DNA of 64,000 bases from positions 4,948,737 through 5,012,736 of the forward strand of contig NC_066513.1 of NCBI RefSeq assembly GCF_024679095.1, written 5' to 3'. The stretch comes from Eriocheir sinensis (taxonomy: Eukaryota > Arthropoda > Malacostraca > Decapoda > Varunidae). Shown here in pieces: positions 44,775 to 55,847 of the stretch; positions within the stretch are counted from its first letter, which is position 1, and every line of letters begins with the position of its first letter. The notes beneath the pieces are model-generated. The model did no database searches. It saw nothing but the letters and a program-made list of their open reading frames with translations, and was not told the origin of the DNA. Made by a program: the position numbers and the translations under genes.

Positions 44775-45165
44775 ATTTTTTTTTTTGTTGTTTTTTTTGT
44801 TTTTTGTTTTGTTTTTTTACGTCTTGGCCTATTGCACCGGTAGGCTTCTTCCCGGTGGACCCTGATGGTCGGTCCAAGGCTTCTTCCCGGTGGGGCCTGA
44901 TGGTTGGCCCAGCCCGTTCTGGCGCAGGCGAGTGTGTATAGTGGCGCCATCTTGCATTGGCTCATGCTGCCCTCCCGGAGCTCATCTTTAATCCTAGAAT
45001 CTAGAGTCCGGGTTGATAGGTGGTCTTCTGGACAGCATGTGGGTAGTTTTAAGCCACTCGGCGGCGGCTGAAAAATCCCACTTTGGTGGCACCGGTCGGG
45101 GATTGAACTCGCGTCCTCCTGAACGCGGGGCCGTCTCGCTATCCGTTCAGCCACATCCTCCCCGG
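44775..45165 (-). mobile_element. tRNA-derived SINE, copy S5 (full length, minus)
   Basis: T-rich left edge (minus-strand poly(A)), then the complement of the SINE body. It ends at the right with the B-box-like GAGTTCAATCC and A-box-like GTGGCTGAA on the minus strand. The tail has the same tandem duplication (AAGCCTTGGACCGACCATCA repeated) as S3, defining a subfamily. Confidence 0.9.
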
Positions 45166-45550
45166 TGTAGCGCCTCCTAATGTCCTTAAAAACTGTGCCT
45201 TCGTGCTAACCCTCTGCCTGCTGAAATTCTCTCGTCTCTGTCTTTCAACATCTACCTTTCTAATGAATTGGAAATACTAACAAAACCTCTACCAAACCCT
45301 AACCAAATCTAAGTATAAGTGGAAGCCCAGAAAAGTTGGGAATGTAAACCCTGTGATTCTCTACCCATCCAGGTGTTCACTCTAGTTTTCGTAATAGAAG
45401 CGGTGTGTCACGGGAATGTGTGTTACTATAGGGCCATTGTAGAAATATTGAAATCTACGAGTTATATTTTTTTTGAGCCCAGAAATTGGTAAGAATACAG
45501 ACCTCTGTTTCTGTACCCATCCAGCTGTCCGATCTCTAGTCTTTGTAATA

Positions 45551-46747
45551 GTTTTGGACCCTTCTTTTCTTGTATTAAATCAACTCTTTTATCACTCATT
45601 AATTACTCCATAAATGATCTCACCGTCTCGTATCCCTGGTAGCGTGATCCGGCTTAAGTTGTTATTGGAGACTAGAGTTCGGGGATAAACAAGGGAAAAA
45701 GAAAATATACATTTATTTAAAATTAAATGAAAGAAATTGCCTTACGCAATATTCTATGCTCAGACGATCATAACACTGGCATATTCAGCAATGGATGCAA
45801 CATATGACAAACGACATGTCTTAAACATAATACTACAATATGTGCTCAGTTGTTGCCAATAATAATAACACTCGTCGTTCCACAAGCAGTGGTTTGTATC
45901 TCTCTGTTTACATCACAATCATTATGTACTCTCTTCACAAAATCCTAATAACACATTCCTATAGTATAATCTACTACAAGTCATGGAAACACCCAATTAT
46001 ACCACACCCAGTGGTTTTACCTTTGCTTTACATCGCAAACAAATAATCACAATCCTGTCCCACTCACAATCCTACTTCACATCTCCTACATTATAATCTC
46101 CAGGACAATACAGTCGGTTTCCCTTAGATTCTCGAATTTCTACTCACGATTAAGATCACAACAGCCATTCTCGGCTGAGTGAGTAGCAGGTCTGCTTGAG
46201 GCGAGAACCAAGCTCGGTCTACCCATACCACTGATTTCTAGGCCACATTTTTCTTTGCTTGAGGCGGACTTACATCCTTGACACGCCCTTAATTTTCTAC
46301 ATAACCAATGGCCAATACTTCCTGTCACACCCATCTGCTCGCTCATTATGTTGTATTGTTTTACTTCTCCTGCTATTCGTGAGTCAGTCACATGTCGCCA
46401 CGACTGACGTCACGGGTCGAGTCTTTTTCAATGGTTGTTCACACTTTCTGACCACGCCCACTGGGTATCTGTTTTATGTATCTGAGTCTGGGTATCTGTT
46501 TTCCTTTACCCTCGTTGTTTCCCCTCTTTTGTACTTGAGATGTTTACACTGTTATATATGTCACCCTTCTTGTTAGTGTTTGTCCTGTCAGATGTTTACA
46601 CAGTTGTATATCTCTCATTCCTCTCTGGGTATCTGTTTTCCTTTATCCTCGTTGTTTCCCTCTTTGTTAGTGTTTGTCCTATGAGATGTTTACTCTGTAC
46701 TGTTATGGCTATTCCTCTTGTTTGTTCGTTTTCTGGTTCCCGACAAT
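45551..46747. other. 1.2-kb insertion in the satellite, type unknown
   Basis: Breaks the satellite between TTTGTAATA and the next unit's GGAGCGG, with AATA on both sides. It holds an internal repeat near 46480-46700 (GGTATCTGTTTTCCTTTA and its second copy, about 135 bp apart). There is no ORF with recognisable motifs. A solo LTR is possible but unproven. Confidence 0.45.
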
Positions 46748-47048
46748 AGGAGCGGTGTGTTCTGGACGTGTGTTACCGTTTGGCCATTGCAGAGATGTTG
46801 AAATCCACAAGTATATGTATTTTGAGCCCCTAAATGTTTGAGAATACGGACCCTGTGTTTCCCTACTCATCAATCCGTCCACTGTAGTCTTTGTAATAGG
46901 AGCGGTGTGTTCTGAACGTGTGTTACCTTAAGGCCATTGAAGAGATACTGAAATCAACGAGTATCTATATTTTTGGAGCCCTGAAATTGCTTATAATATA
47001 TAATTCTTCTCTACCCATCCAGCTGTCCTGTCTCTAGTCCTTGTAATA

Positions 47049-47284
47049 CCGCGGAATGCCCTAAGACTACCCACATGCTGCCCTGAAGACCACCTATCAA
47101 CCCGGACTCTAGAAGAAGCTGTCCAAGTGAAATCGTGAATGAGCTCCGGGGGGCTGCGAGCCAAGAATAATGGCGCCACTATAAACACTTGCCTGCGATA
47201 TCGCAGGCTCTGGCCGACCATCAGGCCCCTAAAAGAAAGCCTACCGGGGCTATAGGCCAGATTTAAAAAAAAAAATTAAAAAAA
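47049..47284 (+). mobile_element. tRNA-derived SINE, copy S6 (5'-truncated) in the satellite
   Basis: Begins within the body (GAATGCCCTAAGACTACCCA) and runs to GGGGCTATAGGCCAG plus an A-rich tail. It lies between two satellite units. Confidence 0.85.
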
Positions 47285-47640
47285 TAGCAGCGGTGTGTTC
47301 TGGCCATTGCAGAGATGTTGAAATCCACGTGTATATATATTTTGAGTCAAGAAATGTTTGAGAATACGGACCAATGTTTATGTACGCATCTACCTGTTCT
47401 GCCTCTAGTCTTTGTAATAGGAGCGGTGTGTTCTGGACGTGTGTTACCGTTGGGCCATTGCAGAGATGTTGAAATCCACGAGCATATGTATTTTGAACCC
47501 CTAAATGTTTGAGGATACGGACCCTGCGTTTCCCTACTCATCCAGCCGTCCACCTTAGTCATACGAGCGCTGTGTTACGGGCATGTTATATTGTAAGGCC
47601 ATTGTAGAGATATTGAAATCGAAGAGTTTATATACATTTT

Positions 47641-47985
47641 CCACGCACTCCATCACAGGCCCGGCGCTAAATCTTGGAAGTATATATATTCTCGTAGGGT
47701 AAAACACTCCAGCGCCGCTTCCGGTGGAAAAAAATGCGTGTGACGAGTTTTTGCTGCCCATTAGGATAAAAAAATGGACAGGACACACGGAATGAAATAT
47801 ATATTATTCATCGGCGCCATTTGCATATATAAACACCGAGGAACGGCCGGGTAACGAGGACTCTTTAATTCCACGCCGGCCGGACGAGGAAGAAAATATT
47901 GTGAGAAAAAATAAAGTTGGTTAGTGTGTAAGAGAGACTCACCGAGCAGACTATACTACCCCTTCCCCCTCCCCCCATCTACTTG
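47641..47985. other. No feature recognised
   Basis: Non-repetitive sequence between the satellite and the microsatellites. I see nothing I can support. Confidence 0.5.
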
Positions 47986-47986
47986 G

Positions 47987-47987
<1 letters not shown>

Positions 47988-48028
<41 letters not shown>

Positions 48029-48029
48029 A

Positions 48030-48065
<36 letters not shown>

Positions 48066-48074
48066 GCTATCATG

Positions 48075-48120
<46 letters not shown>
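47988..48120. repeat. (TAG)n and (GA)n microsatellites
   Basis: TAG at 47988-48066, GA at about 48079-48120. Confidence 0.95.
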
Positions 48121-48123
<3 letters not shown>

Positions 48124-48159
48124 GGAGCATATTCAACGACAGATAGGGAGGCTGGGGAA

Positions 48160-50757
48160 GAGGAGGAGGAGGAGGAGGAGGAGGAGGAAGAAGAACATAA
48201 AGGAAGAACAACAGCAGACCTGGTGGTCCTTACGAGGCTGTTTGTGACAAGCTACACTAATTATCTAATCAAAGGTGGAAAATGAAGGACAGCAAAGACG
48301 AAGGCTCCTCCCCTCCAGCCAAAGCTGGCAGGAAAGGAAAAAGAACCATGCAGCATGGAAAAACTGCATGGAAATTATGTAGGAAAAAGGAAACAACTAC
48401 CGTTACTGCTACCACTAACCGGCGATAAAAACGGACAAGGACACCAGTATTCGAAAGAACTTAACGATATTACGACAATGAGTAATATCTTAGTTGCTGG
48501 TTGGATTCAAAATACTTGTCTAATCTATTCTTGAAGGCCGTAACTGTTGTACTATCAACGACATCACAGGGTAGATCATTCTAAACATTAACGACTCGAT
48601 TGAAGAAGTGTTTGGCTTCGATCGACGAGAATCTTTTACCACTTATCTTCATATTGTGATTTCTTCTTGTTCTATTTGATCAACCAATTGTAAAGCAATC
48701 TTTCGCATTAATATCACTGTATCCTTGAAACATTTTAAACACTTCTATTAGATCGCCTCGCATTCTTCGCTTTGATAGGCTGAATAACTTTACTTCTTTA
48801 AGCCTTTATTCATACGACAAATTTCTCAACCTAGGAATCATTTTTGTTACTCTCCGTTGAACCCGTTCTAACTTTTCTATATCTTTTCTGTAATAGGGAC
48901 ACCAAAACTGTACACAGTACCCTAGATGGGGTCGAAGCATTGAATTATAGAGTTTTAATATTACTTTTTCCTATTTATTATTAAAGACTCGCCCGATGAA
49001 GCCAACAAATTTGTTTGCAATTTTAACTACCTCTGATCAGTGCTGACCGGGCTTTGAATCGCTTGATATAGTGATTCCAAGATCCTTTATTTACGTACTG
49101 CAGAAAGTTGTTGGCCATGCATTACGTACTGGACGCGATTATTATTGTTTCCGATGTGTAACACTTTACATTTGTCAACGTTAAATTTCATTTGCCATTG
49201 ATTGGCCCAACGAATAAGTCGATCTAGATCTGACTGTAATGCTTCTTCGTCGAGTGTCGTAGCTAGTTACTTTACTTGCAATTTTTGTGTCATCAGCAAA
49301 TTTTGATATTTTGCAAGTGAGCCCATCATCGATACAATTAACATATATTAAGAAGAGCATAGGACTAAGCACTGATCCTTGAGGTACGTCGCTTCTGACA
49401 TCGAGCCAGTTGGATGAAACACCGTTTAAAACTACTCTCTGTTTCCGCTCAGAGAGCCAGTCCACAAGCCAATTGTGAATGTTACCCGAGATACCGTGCG
49501 CCAATAGTTTACTGAGCAATCATTGGTGGGGGACCTTATCAAATGCCTTTTGAAAATCCAGATATATGATATCCACTGATCTGCTTTCATCGAACACCTC
49601 AAAAATATAATGAAAAAAATCAAGTAATTTAGTTAAAGACGAACGTTTACTGCGGAAACCATGTTGCGAATTATTTATTATGTTATTTTCCTCAAAGAGT
49701 TTCACCATGTTATCGCGAATGATAGTCTCCATTAACTTACAAACAATTGATGTCAGGCTAATTGGTCGATAGTTTCATGGATGAGACTTGTCCCCCTTTT
49801 TGAATATTGGTGTGACATTTGTCAGTTTCCAATCCGACGGAACTTTTTCCAGCTGTTAAAGATTTATTTAATATGATGGAGAGCGGTTTACAAATTTGAT
49901 GTTTGATTTCTTTTAAGATCCTAGGGGTAATTTTGTCTGGACCAGGAGCTTTGCTTACTTTAATCTTTTCAAGTGTGCGTAAAATGTCACTTTCTACGAT
50001 AAGCACGCCACTTAACATCCTTTCGGTCTTTCTAACCTCCGGCGGTCGAGGTGATAAACAATCTTTGTCGGTAAATACGGATGCGAAAAAGTTATTTAGT
50101 ATTGTAGCCATTTCATTTTCATCGTTCGGATGGTTACCGTTATCATTAGCAAGCGGTCCGATACTAAAAGTGAGTGACTTTATTTATTATTTACTTAGCA
50201 AAAAAAAAATATTTTGGATTAAATTTACTTGTTTCCGCTATATATTCTTCAAGATTTGTCTTCTTTCGTGTTATTAATTTCTTGGTTTCGCGGCGAATTC
50301 TGTCCAACTCTAGTTTGTCAGCCTCACTCTGAGTTGATATGTATCTACTGTATAAACGTTTTTTGAGAGAATTTCGTTATTACACCATTTGGGTTTCTTC
50401 TTAAAAGTTGACTGTCTGTTACGATAGGGTACGCATATGCTTATGGAATTGTTCAATATTGTGGTGAAGGCCTCCCAAGATTTATCAATATCTGTTTACG
50501 CCGAGATTACAGTCCATTCAGAATTATTTAGAATTGATCGGAGTCTTACGAAATTCGCTCTCTGATAATCAGGCACCTTTTCTTTACAAAGAGTTACTTT
50601 ACTGTCTTTCATCTTGATACTGAATGTGATTGTTCGGTGATCGCTAGAGCTAAAAATTTGACCAACAATTACTTCGTTAACTATATCAGCTGTCGTTGAA
50701 AAGATAAGGTCAAGTATATTATTTTCCCGAGTCGGTTCTTGAACGTGAAAGGAACGT
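48160..50757 (-). mobile_element. CR1-like LINE, family B' copy, 5'-truncated
   Basis: The 3' end at the left is a (TCC)n on the minus strand (plus AGG, 48161-48189). A 3' UTR related to family B follows, then coding that runs right to left from the RT C-terminus to the last third of the endonuclease at 50757. An AGG array (50759-50784) marks the 5' break. Confidence 0.85.
48480..50757 (-). pseudogene. Family B' ORF2: endonuclease end and RT
   Basis: From 50757: VQEPTRENNILDLIFSTTAD, SSSDHRTITFSIK (endonuclease Asp-His), KVPDYQRANFVRLRSILNN. After a decayed linker (50112-50495) come NNFFASVFTDKD, APGPDKITPRILKEIKHQIC, METIIRDNMVKLFEENNIIN, QHGFRSKRSSLTKLLDFF, IIYLDFQKAFDKVPHQ followed by a stop, SDVPQGSVLSPMLFLIYVN and KFADDTKIAS (catalytic box). 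The thumb and C-terminus to about 48480 are in shifted frames. Several frameshifts and stops are present. It preserves the endonuclease end that family B copy 1 has lost. Confidence 0.85.
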
Positions 50758-50758
50758 G

Positions 50759-51060
50759 AAAGGAGGAGGAGGAGGAGGAGGAGGAAGGTTATGGGAAGGA
50801 GGGAGTAAAGAGGAAGATGAGAAAGGAAATATTTGAAACATTTGAAACATTTTATTATACTTGCAATTTGTATATACATTGTTTGATATAACATAGATTA
50901 GTTGTGCAAGTAGCCCATAGGAAGCTAGAGCTTTTGGGGCAACAATTGGTTTGTATTTTTAAGTTTTTTTTTTCTGGACATGTATAGTCTACTAAATTTC
51001 TGACCCAAGTAACATTAGACGAAGTATTCATAATAATAGTCTAACAATACTAGTATTACT
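50759..51060. other. (AGG)n then unassigned A/T-rich sequence
   Basis: AGG units to 50784, a purine-rich stretch to 50825, then no recognisable feature. Confidence 0.5.
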
Positions 51061-51064
51061 AGTA

Positions 51065-51143
51065 AAAAGACAATAATGATTATAATAATGAAATAATAAT
51101 GAAATAATAATGATAATGATGATAATAATACTGATAATAATGA

Positions 51144-51205
<62 letters not shown>

Positions 51206-51295
51206 GTAATAATGATAATATATCACCTCTGTTTATATTCTTCTCTAATAACATCATGATAATACAATTTATATATAAAAAAAGAGTAACAATAT

Positions 51296-51339
<44 letters not shown>

Positions 51340-51413
51340 TAATACCTATCATTATTATAATGATAATACACAGCAGTTGTATTAATAATAATAGAATGAT
51401 AACAATAATAATA

Positions 51414-51466
<53 letters not shown>

Positions 51467-51470
51467 TATG

Positions 51471-51561
<91 letters not shown>

Positions 51562-51575
51562 TAATAACAATTAAT
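51065..51575. repeat. Long (TAA)n / (TGA) trinucleotide array
   Basis: About 500 bp of mostly TAA with TGA and CAA variants. It follows, on the minus strand, a LINE C-terminal remnant (51600-51770), so it may have grown from that element's tail. Confidence 0.93.
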
Positions 51576-51599
51576 AGTAACATAATGCATCATATACAT

Positions 51600-51770
51600 G
51601 CATAACACATAATGACAATGAATAAGAGATTATGCATCTTTTATTGTACGGATAGTATATATTTTTTAAGATGATTTTTAAAGGAATTTAGGTTTGGAAG
51701 GAGTTTTATGTGTTGAGGTATTGAGTTCCATAGTTTGGGGCCATTGTATGATAGGGAGTGTTGATATAGG
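51600..51770 (-). pseudogene. LINE RT C-terminal fragment (family G)
   Basis: The minus strand reads YNGPKLWNSIPQHIK, then LNSFKNHLKKYIL, the usual last block of a non-LTR RT, then a stop and an A/T-rich end. It is too short for family assignment. Confidence 0.6.
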
Positions 51771-52054
51771 GATATGGTGGTATGGAAGGAGGTGAGGGGG
51801 GGGGAAGAAAGAGGGGAGAAGTTATAGAAAGAAGAAGGAAAGGAGGCATTAGGCCAATTAGGAGGTAAAAGGGGAAGAGAGGAGATAAGAGAATGACGTC
51901 AAGAAAGGAGACACAACGCCAGAGCATACCTCCTCCCTCCCCCTCACCCCCTTCCAAACTTTTTCACCTAAGCTGCCCAAGTACACCTGTTTGCGCTAAT
52001 GACCCACAGGTGATTAGAGGTAATGACCCCGGTAGGTTTGAGGGAGGGGGAGGA
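51771..52054. other. Purine-rich and palindromic stretch, no gene
   Basis: GGGAGG-type sequence to 51905, then CCTCCCTCCCCCTCA facing a complementary GAGGGAGGGGGAGGAGG at 52038-52054, a weak inverted pair next to the family A' tail. Confidence 0.5.
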
Positions 52055-52145
52055 GGAAACATTAAAACATGAAAATGCAGGCAACAGAAAGCCTATTGGC
52101 TCATTGCGAGGTTGCCCGCTTGGTGACTTAAGCTGCTCATTAGGT

Positions 52146-52745
52146 GTTCAGTTTATTCCTGACGCAACGAAATGACGGTCAATTCGATTTTTGAAGGCGT
52201 TGATGGTATTTGCATTTACTACTTCTGAGGGAAGATTGTTCCAGTGGCGTATGACTCGGTTCGAAAAGAAACTCCTTCCGATGTCTGTGTTGCATCGACT
52301 CGACTGAATGGGCAAACCGTTATTTCTAGTTCTTGAGTTGGTTTGTAGTTGAAAAAGTTTGGAGTGATCGACGTTATTGATCATTTTCAGGTACTTGAAG
52401 ACTTGAATCATATCCCCTCGTAGGCGTCTTTTCTCCAATGTAAAGAGATTGAGTTGCTTGAGTCGTTCCTCGTACGGATGTGCCCTTAACGGTGGAATCA
52501 TCTTCGTGGCGCGTCGTTGAATCTTTTCCAGTAAGTCAATGTCCTTTCTGTAGTTAGGAGACTAGAACTGCACTGCATACTCGAGGTGCGGTCTTGCCAT
52601 GGAATTATACAAGGATAGCATCACGTCTAGCGTTTTACACTCGAAGCTCCTCGCTATAAACCCGAACATAGTGTTGGCTTTGTTATATGCTTTTTTACAG
52701 TGATTCGCGTGTTTCAGGTCACTGCTAATAGTGACCCCAAGATCC
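52146..52745 (-). pseudogene. Family A' ORF2, C-terminal part
   Basis: Minus strand: EEKDLGVTISSDLKHANHC, AYNKANTMFGFIARSFECKT, then a frame at 52501-52148 with HPYEERLKQLNLFTLEKRRL, GDMIQVFKYLKMINNVDHS, and a terminal IDRHFVASGIN before the stop. This is the best-preserved C-terminus of family A in the window. Confidence 0.82.
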
Positions 52746-52881
52746 TTTTCCTCCTTTTTTTTTTTTTTTTTTTTTTTTACAGCTAAGGAGACAGCTCAAG
52801 GGCGCAAAGAAAAAGAAAGAAAAAAAGGCCCGCTACTCACTGCTCCCGAACAGAGGTTAAAAGAGTGTCCAAAATCAGAGG

Positions 52882-54660
52882 TTAATTTCGGGAGGAGAGG
52901 TGTCCTGATAGCCTCCTCTTGAAAGAGTTCAAGTCGTAGGCAGGAGGAAATACAGATGAAGGAAGATTGTTCCAGAGTTTACCAGCGTGAGGGATGAAAG
53001 AGTGAAGATGCTGGTTAACTCTTGCATAAGGGGTTTGGACAGTATAGGGATGAGCATGAGTAGAAAGTCGAGTGCAGCGGGGCCGCGGGAGGGGGGGAGG
53101 CATGCAGTTAGCAAGTTCAGAAGAGCAGTCAGCGTGGAAATATCGATAGAAGATAGAAAGAGAGGCAACATTGCGGCGGAATTTAAGAGGTAGAAGACTA
53201 TCAGTAGGAGGAGGAGAGCTGATGAGACGAAGAGCCTTAGCCTCCACTCTGTCCAGAAGAGCTGTGTGAGTGGAGCCCCCCCACACATGAGATGCATACT
53301 CCATACGAGGGCGGACAAGGCCCCTGTATATGGACAGCAACTGTGCAGGGGAGAAGAACTGGCGGAGACGGTACAGAACGCCCAGCCTCGAGGAAGCTGA
53401 TTTAGTAAGAGATGAGATATGAAGTTTTATGTTAAGATTTTGAGTTAAGGATAGACCGAGGATGTTTAGTGTTGAGGAAGGTGATAGCTGGGTGTTGTCA
53501 AAGAATAGGGGATAGTTGTTTGGAAGACTGTGTCGAGTGGATAGGTGGAGAAACTGTGTTTTTGAGGCGTTGAAGGACACCAGGTTCTTCTTGCCCCAAT
53601 CGGAAATAATAGTAAGGTCTGAGGCTAAGCGTTCTGCAGCCTCCAGCCTTGAGTCGTTAAGTTCCTGAAGGGTGGGTCTTCTATTAAAAGAAGTTGAATA
53701 ATGCAGAGTTGAATCATCGGCGTAGGAATGGATAGGACAGTTCGTTTTGGAAAGAAGATTATCAATGAATAACAGAAAGAGAGTGGGAGATAGGACAGAA
53801 CCCTGTGGGACACCACTGTTAATAGATTTAGGGGAAGAACAGTGACCGTCTACCACGGCAGAAATAGAACGGTCAGAAAGGAAACTGGAGATAAAGGTAC
53901 AGAGAAGTATAGAAACCGTAGGAGGGTAGTTTAGAAAGCAAAGATTTGTGCCAGACCCTATCAAAAGATTTTGATATGTCCAGCGCAATAGCAAAAGTTT
54001 CACCGAAACGGCTAAGAGAGGATGACCAAGAGTCAGTTAAGAAGGCTAGGAGATCACCAGTAGAACGCCCCTTGCGGAACCCATACTGGCGATCAGATAG
54101 AAGGTCAGAAGTGGAAGGTGCTTTGAATCTTCCGGTTAAGATTGATTCAAAAGCTTTGAATGAACAAGAAAGTAAAGCAATAGGACGGTAGTTTGAGGGA
54201 TTGGGCAGTCACCCTTCTTAGGTACAGGCTGTATGAAGGCATACTTCCAGCAAGAAGGAAAGGTAGATGTTGACAGGCAGAGGCGAAAGAGTTTGACCAG
54301 GCAGGGTGACAGCACGGAGGCACAGTTTTTAAGGACAATAGGAGGCACTCCATCAGGTCCATAAGCCTTCTGAGGATTGAGGCCAGAAAGGGCATAGAAA
54401 ACATCATTTTGAAGAATCTTTATAACAGGCATAAAGGAGTCAGAGGGGGGATGAGTAGGAGGAATATGCAGAATCGTCCAGAGTGGAGTTTTAGAAAAAG
54501 TTTGAGAGAAGAGTTCAGCCTTAGAGATAGATGAGACGGCAGTGTTGCCGTCAGGACTGAGAGTGGAGGGAAAGATGAAGAAGTGAAGTTGGAGAAGATG
54601 TTTTGGCTAGATGCCAGAAGTCACAGGAAGAGTTAGAAAAGCAAGGTTTTGACATTTCTA
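52882..54660 (-). pseudogene. Family C reverse transcriptase, minus copy
   Basis: PVIKILQNDVFYALSGLNPQ and KAYGPDGVPPIVLKNCASVL (54432-54300) precede PVPKKGDCPIPQTTVLL, where a small deletion disrupts the NYRPIAL block. A frameshift lies near motif A (SFDISKSFDR region, 53990). A 373-codon frame (54003-52882) then carries SINSGVPQGSVLSPTLFLLF, SYADDSTLHYS (catalytic), FLHLSTRHSLPNNYPLF, LGLSLTQNLNIKLHIS and the C-terminus to SGHLSSRN. It is one of the longest open RT pieces here, but frameshifts upstream prevent a single polypeptide. Confidence 0.9.
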
Positions 54661-54679
54661 TTAATGAAAGAATTTTTGG

Positions 54680-55830
54680 TTAGTCGGAGAATAGATTTGG
54701 CACGATTTCGGGCAGAAATGTAAAGTTCATAATTAGCATTAATTTGAAGGCTCTGGTACCTTTGTGAGCTACCTCTCTATCATTGACAGCACGAGAACAA
54801 GCATGATTAAACCAAGGCTTTTTAGCGTGAGGAGTAGAAAGAACGAGGAATGTATGCCTCCATTCCAGAGACAATCACCTCTGTGATGCGATGAGCACAC
54901 ACAGAGGGGACTCTATCCTGGAAGTAATAATCATTCCACGGGAAATCGGAAAACGTACATCCTCAGGTCGTCCCACCTAGCTGACGCAAAATGCCAGAAG
55001 CATCGCCTATTCGGTGGGTCCATCGGGCGTACAGGAGCGATAGGACAGGATGCAGAAATAAGATTGTGATCGGAGGAGCCCAACGGAGAGAACAGTTTGA
55101 CAGAATAAGCAGAAGGGTTTGAGGTAAGGAAGAGATCTAGAATGTTGGGCCGATCTCCAAGACGGTCAGGAATACGTGTAGGGTGCTGGACCAACTGCTC
55201 TAGGTCGTTGAGGATAACAAAGTTGTAGGCTTGTTCACCAGGATGGTCAGTGAAAGAGGATGAAAGCCAAAGCTGGTGGTGAACATTGAAATCTCCTTGG
55301 ATGGAGATTTCAGCGAAGGGAGAGTGGGTCAAGATGTGCTCCACTTTAGAATTCAAATAGTCAAAGAATTTTACATAGTTGGTAGAGTTAGGTGAGAGAT
55401 AAACAGCACAGATGTATTTAGTAATAGAATGACAGTGAAGTCTTAACCAGATGGTGGAAAATTCAGAAGAGTCAAGGTCGTGGGCACGAGAGCAAGTGAT
55501 GTCGTTGCGCACGTAGGCGCAACATCCAGCTTTGGATTGAAATTTAGGATAGAGATAGTAGGAGGGAACAGAGTAGAGATTGCTGTCAGTAGCCTCAGAA
55601 ACCTGTGTTTCGGTAAGGAAGAGAAGGTGAGGTTTAGAGGAGGAGAGATGATGTTCCACAGAATGAAAATTAGAGCGAAGACCGCGAATGTTGCAGAAAT
55701 GGAGAAGAAAGAGGTTCGAGGAGTTATCAAGACACCTCTCGGGTCGGCAGCCAGAAGGGGAGTCCTCCCTGGGGGAATTTGTGGTCCCCCCCCCAGTCGG
55801 GGACTCCGAGGCTTGGTGTATGTGCGCCAT
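54680..55830 (-). pseudogene. Family C endonuclease (EEP-type), minus copy
   Basis: A 299-codon frame from ATG 55830: [31 protein letters not shown] (catalytic Glu), [46 protein letters not shown] (Asp/Asn/His), [16 protein letters not shown] and [13 protein letters not shown] (final Asp-His). All endonuclease core residues look intact. The frame breaks at about 54940, and the linker ([20 protein letters not shown]) lies in another frame. AP-type endonucleases nick target DNA for priming. No separate ORF1 is seen upstream in this copy. Confidence 0.9.
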
Positions 55831-55847
55831 TTTGAAATTTTAATTTT

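Larger units (their letters stand above)
45319..47640. repeat. ~150-bp satellite, about seven units, twice interrupted
   Basis: Monomers start at AGGAGCGGTGTGTTCTG or variants: 45402, 46748, 46898, 47285, 47419 and 47561, plus a partial unit at 45319-45397. Each carries GGCCATTG, AGAGATGTTGAAATC, TTTTGAG and CTCTAGTCTTTGTAAT. A 1.2-kb insert (45551-46747) and a SINE (47049-47284) interrupt the array. The 47285 unit has lost about 18 bp. Confidence 0.85.
52746..55847 (-). mobile_element. Family C LINE, near-complete minus-strand copy
   Basis: Poly(A) at the left (T run 52746-52778), a 3' UTR matching the other copies, ORF2 from endonuclease to RT, and a start near AAAATTAAAATTTC with ATG at 55830. 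Inserted in family A'. It is closely related to the plus-strand copy at 61035-63990, which begins with the same AAAATTAAAATTTCAAAATG. Confidence 0.9.
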
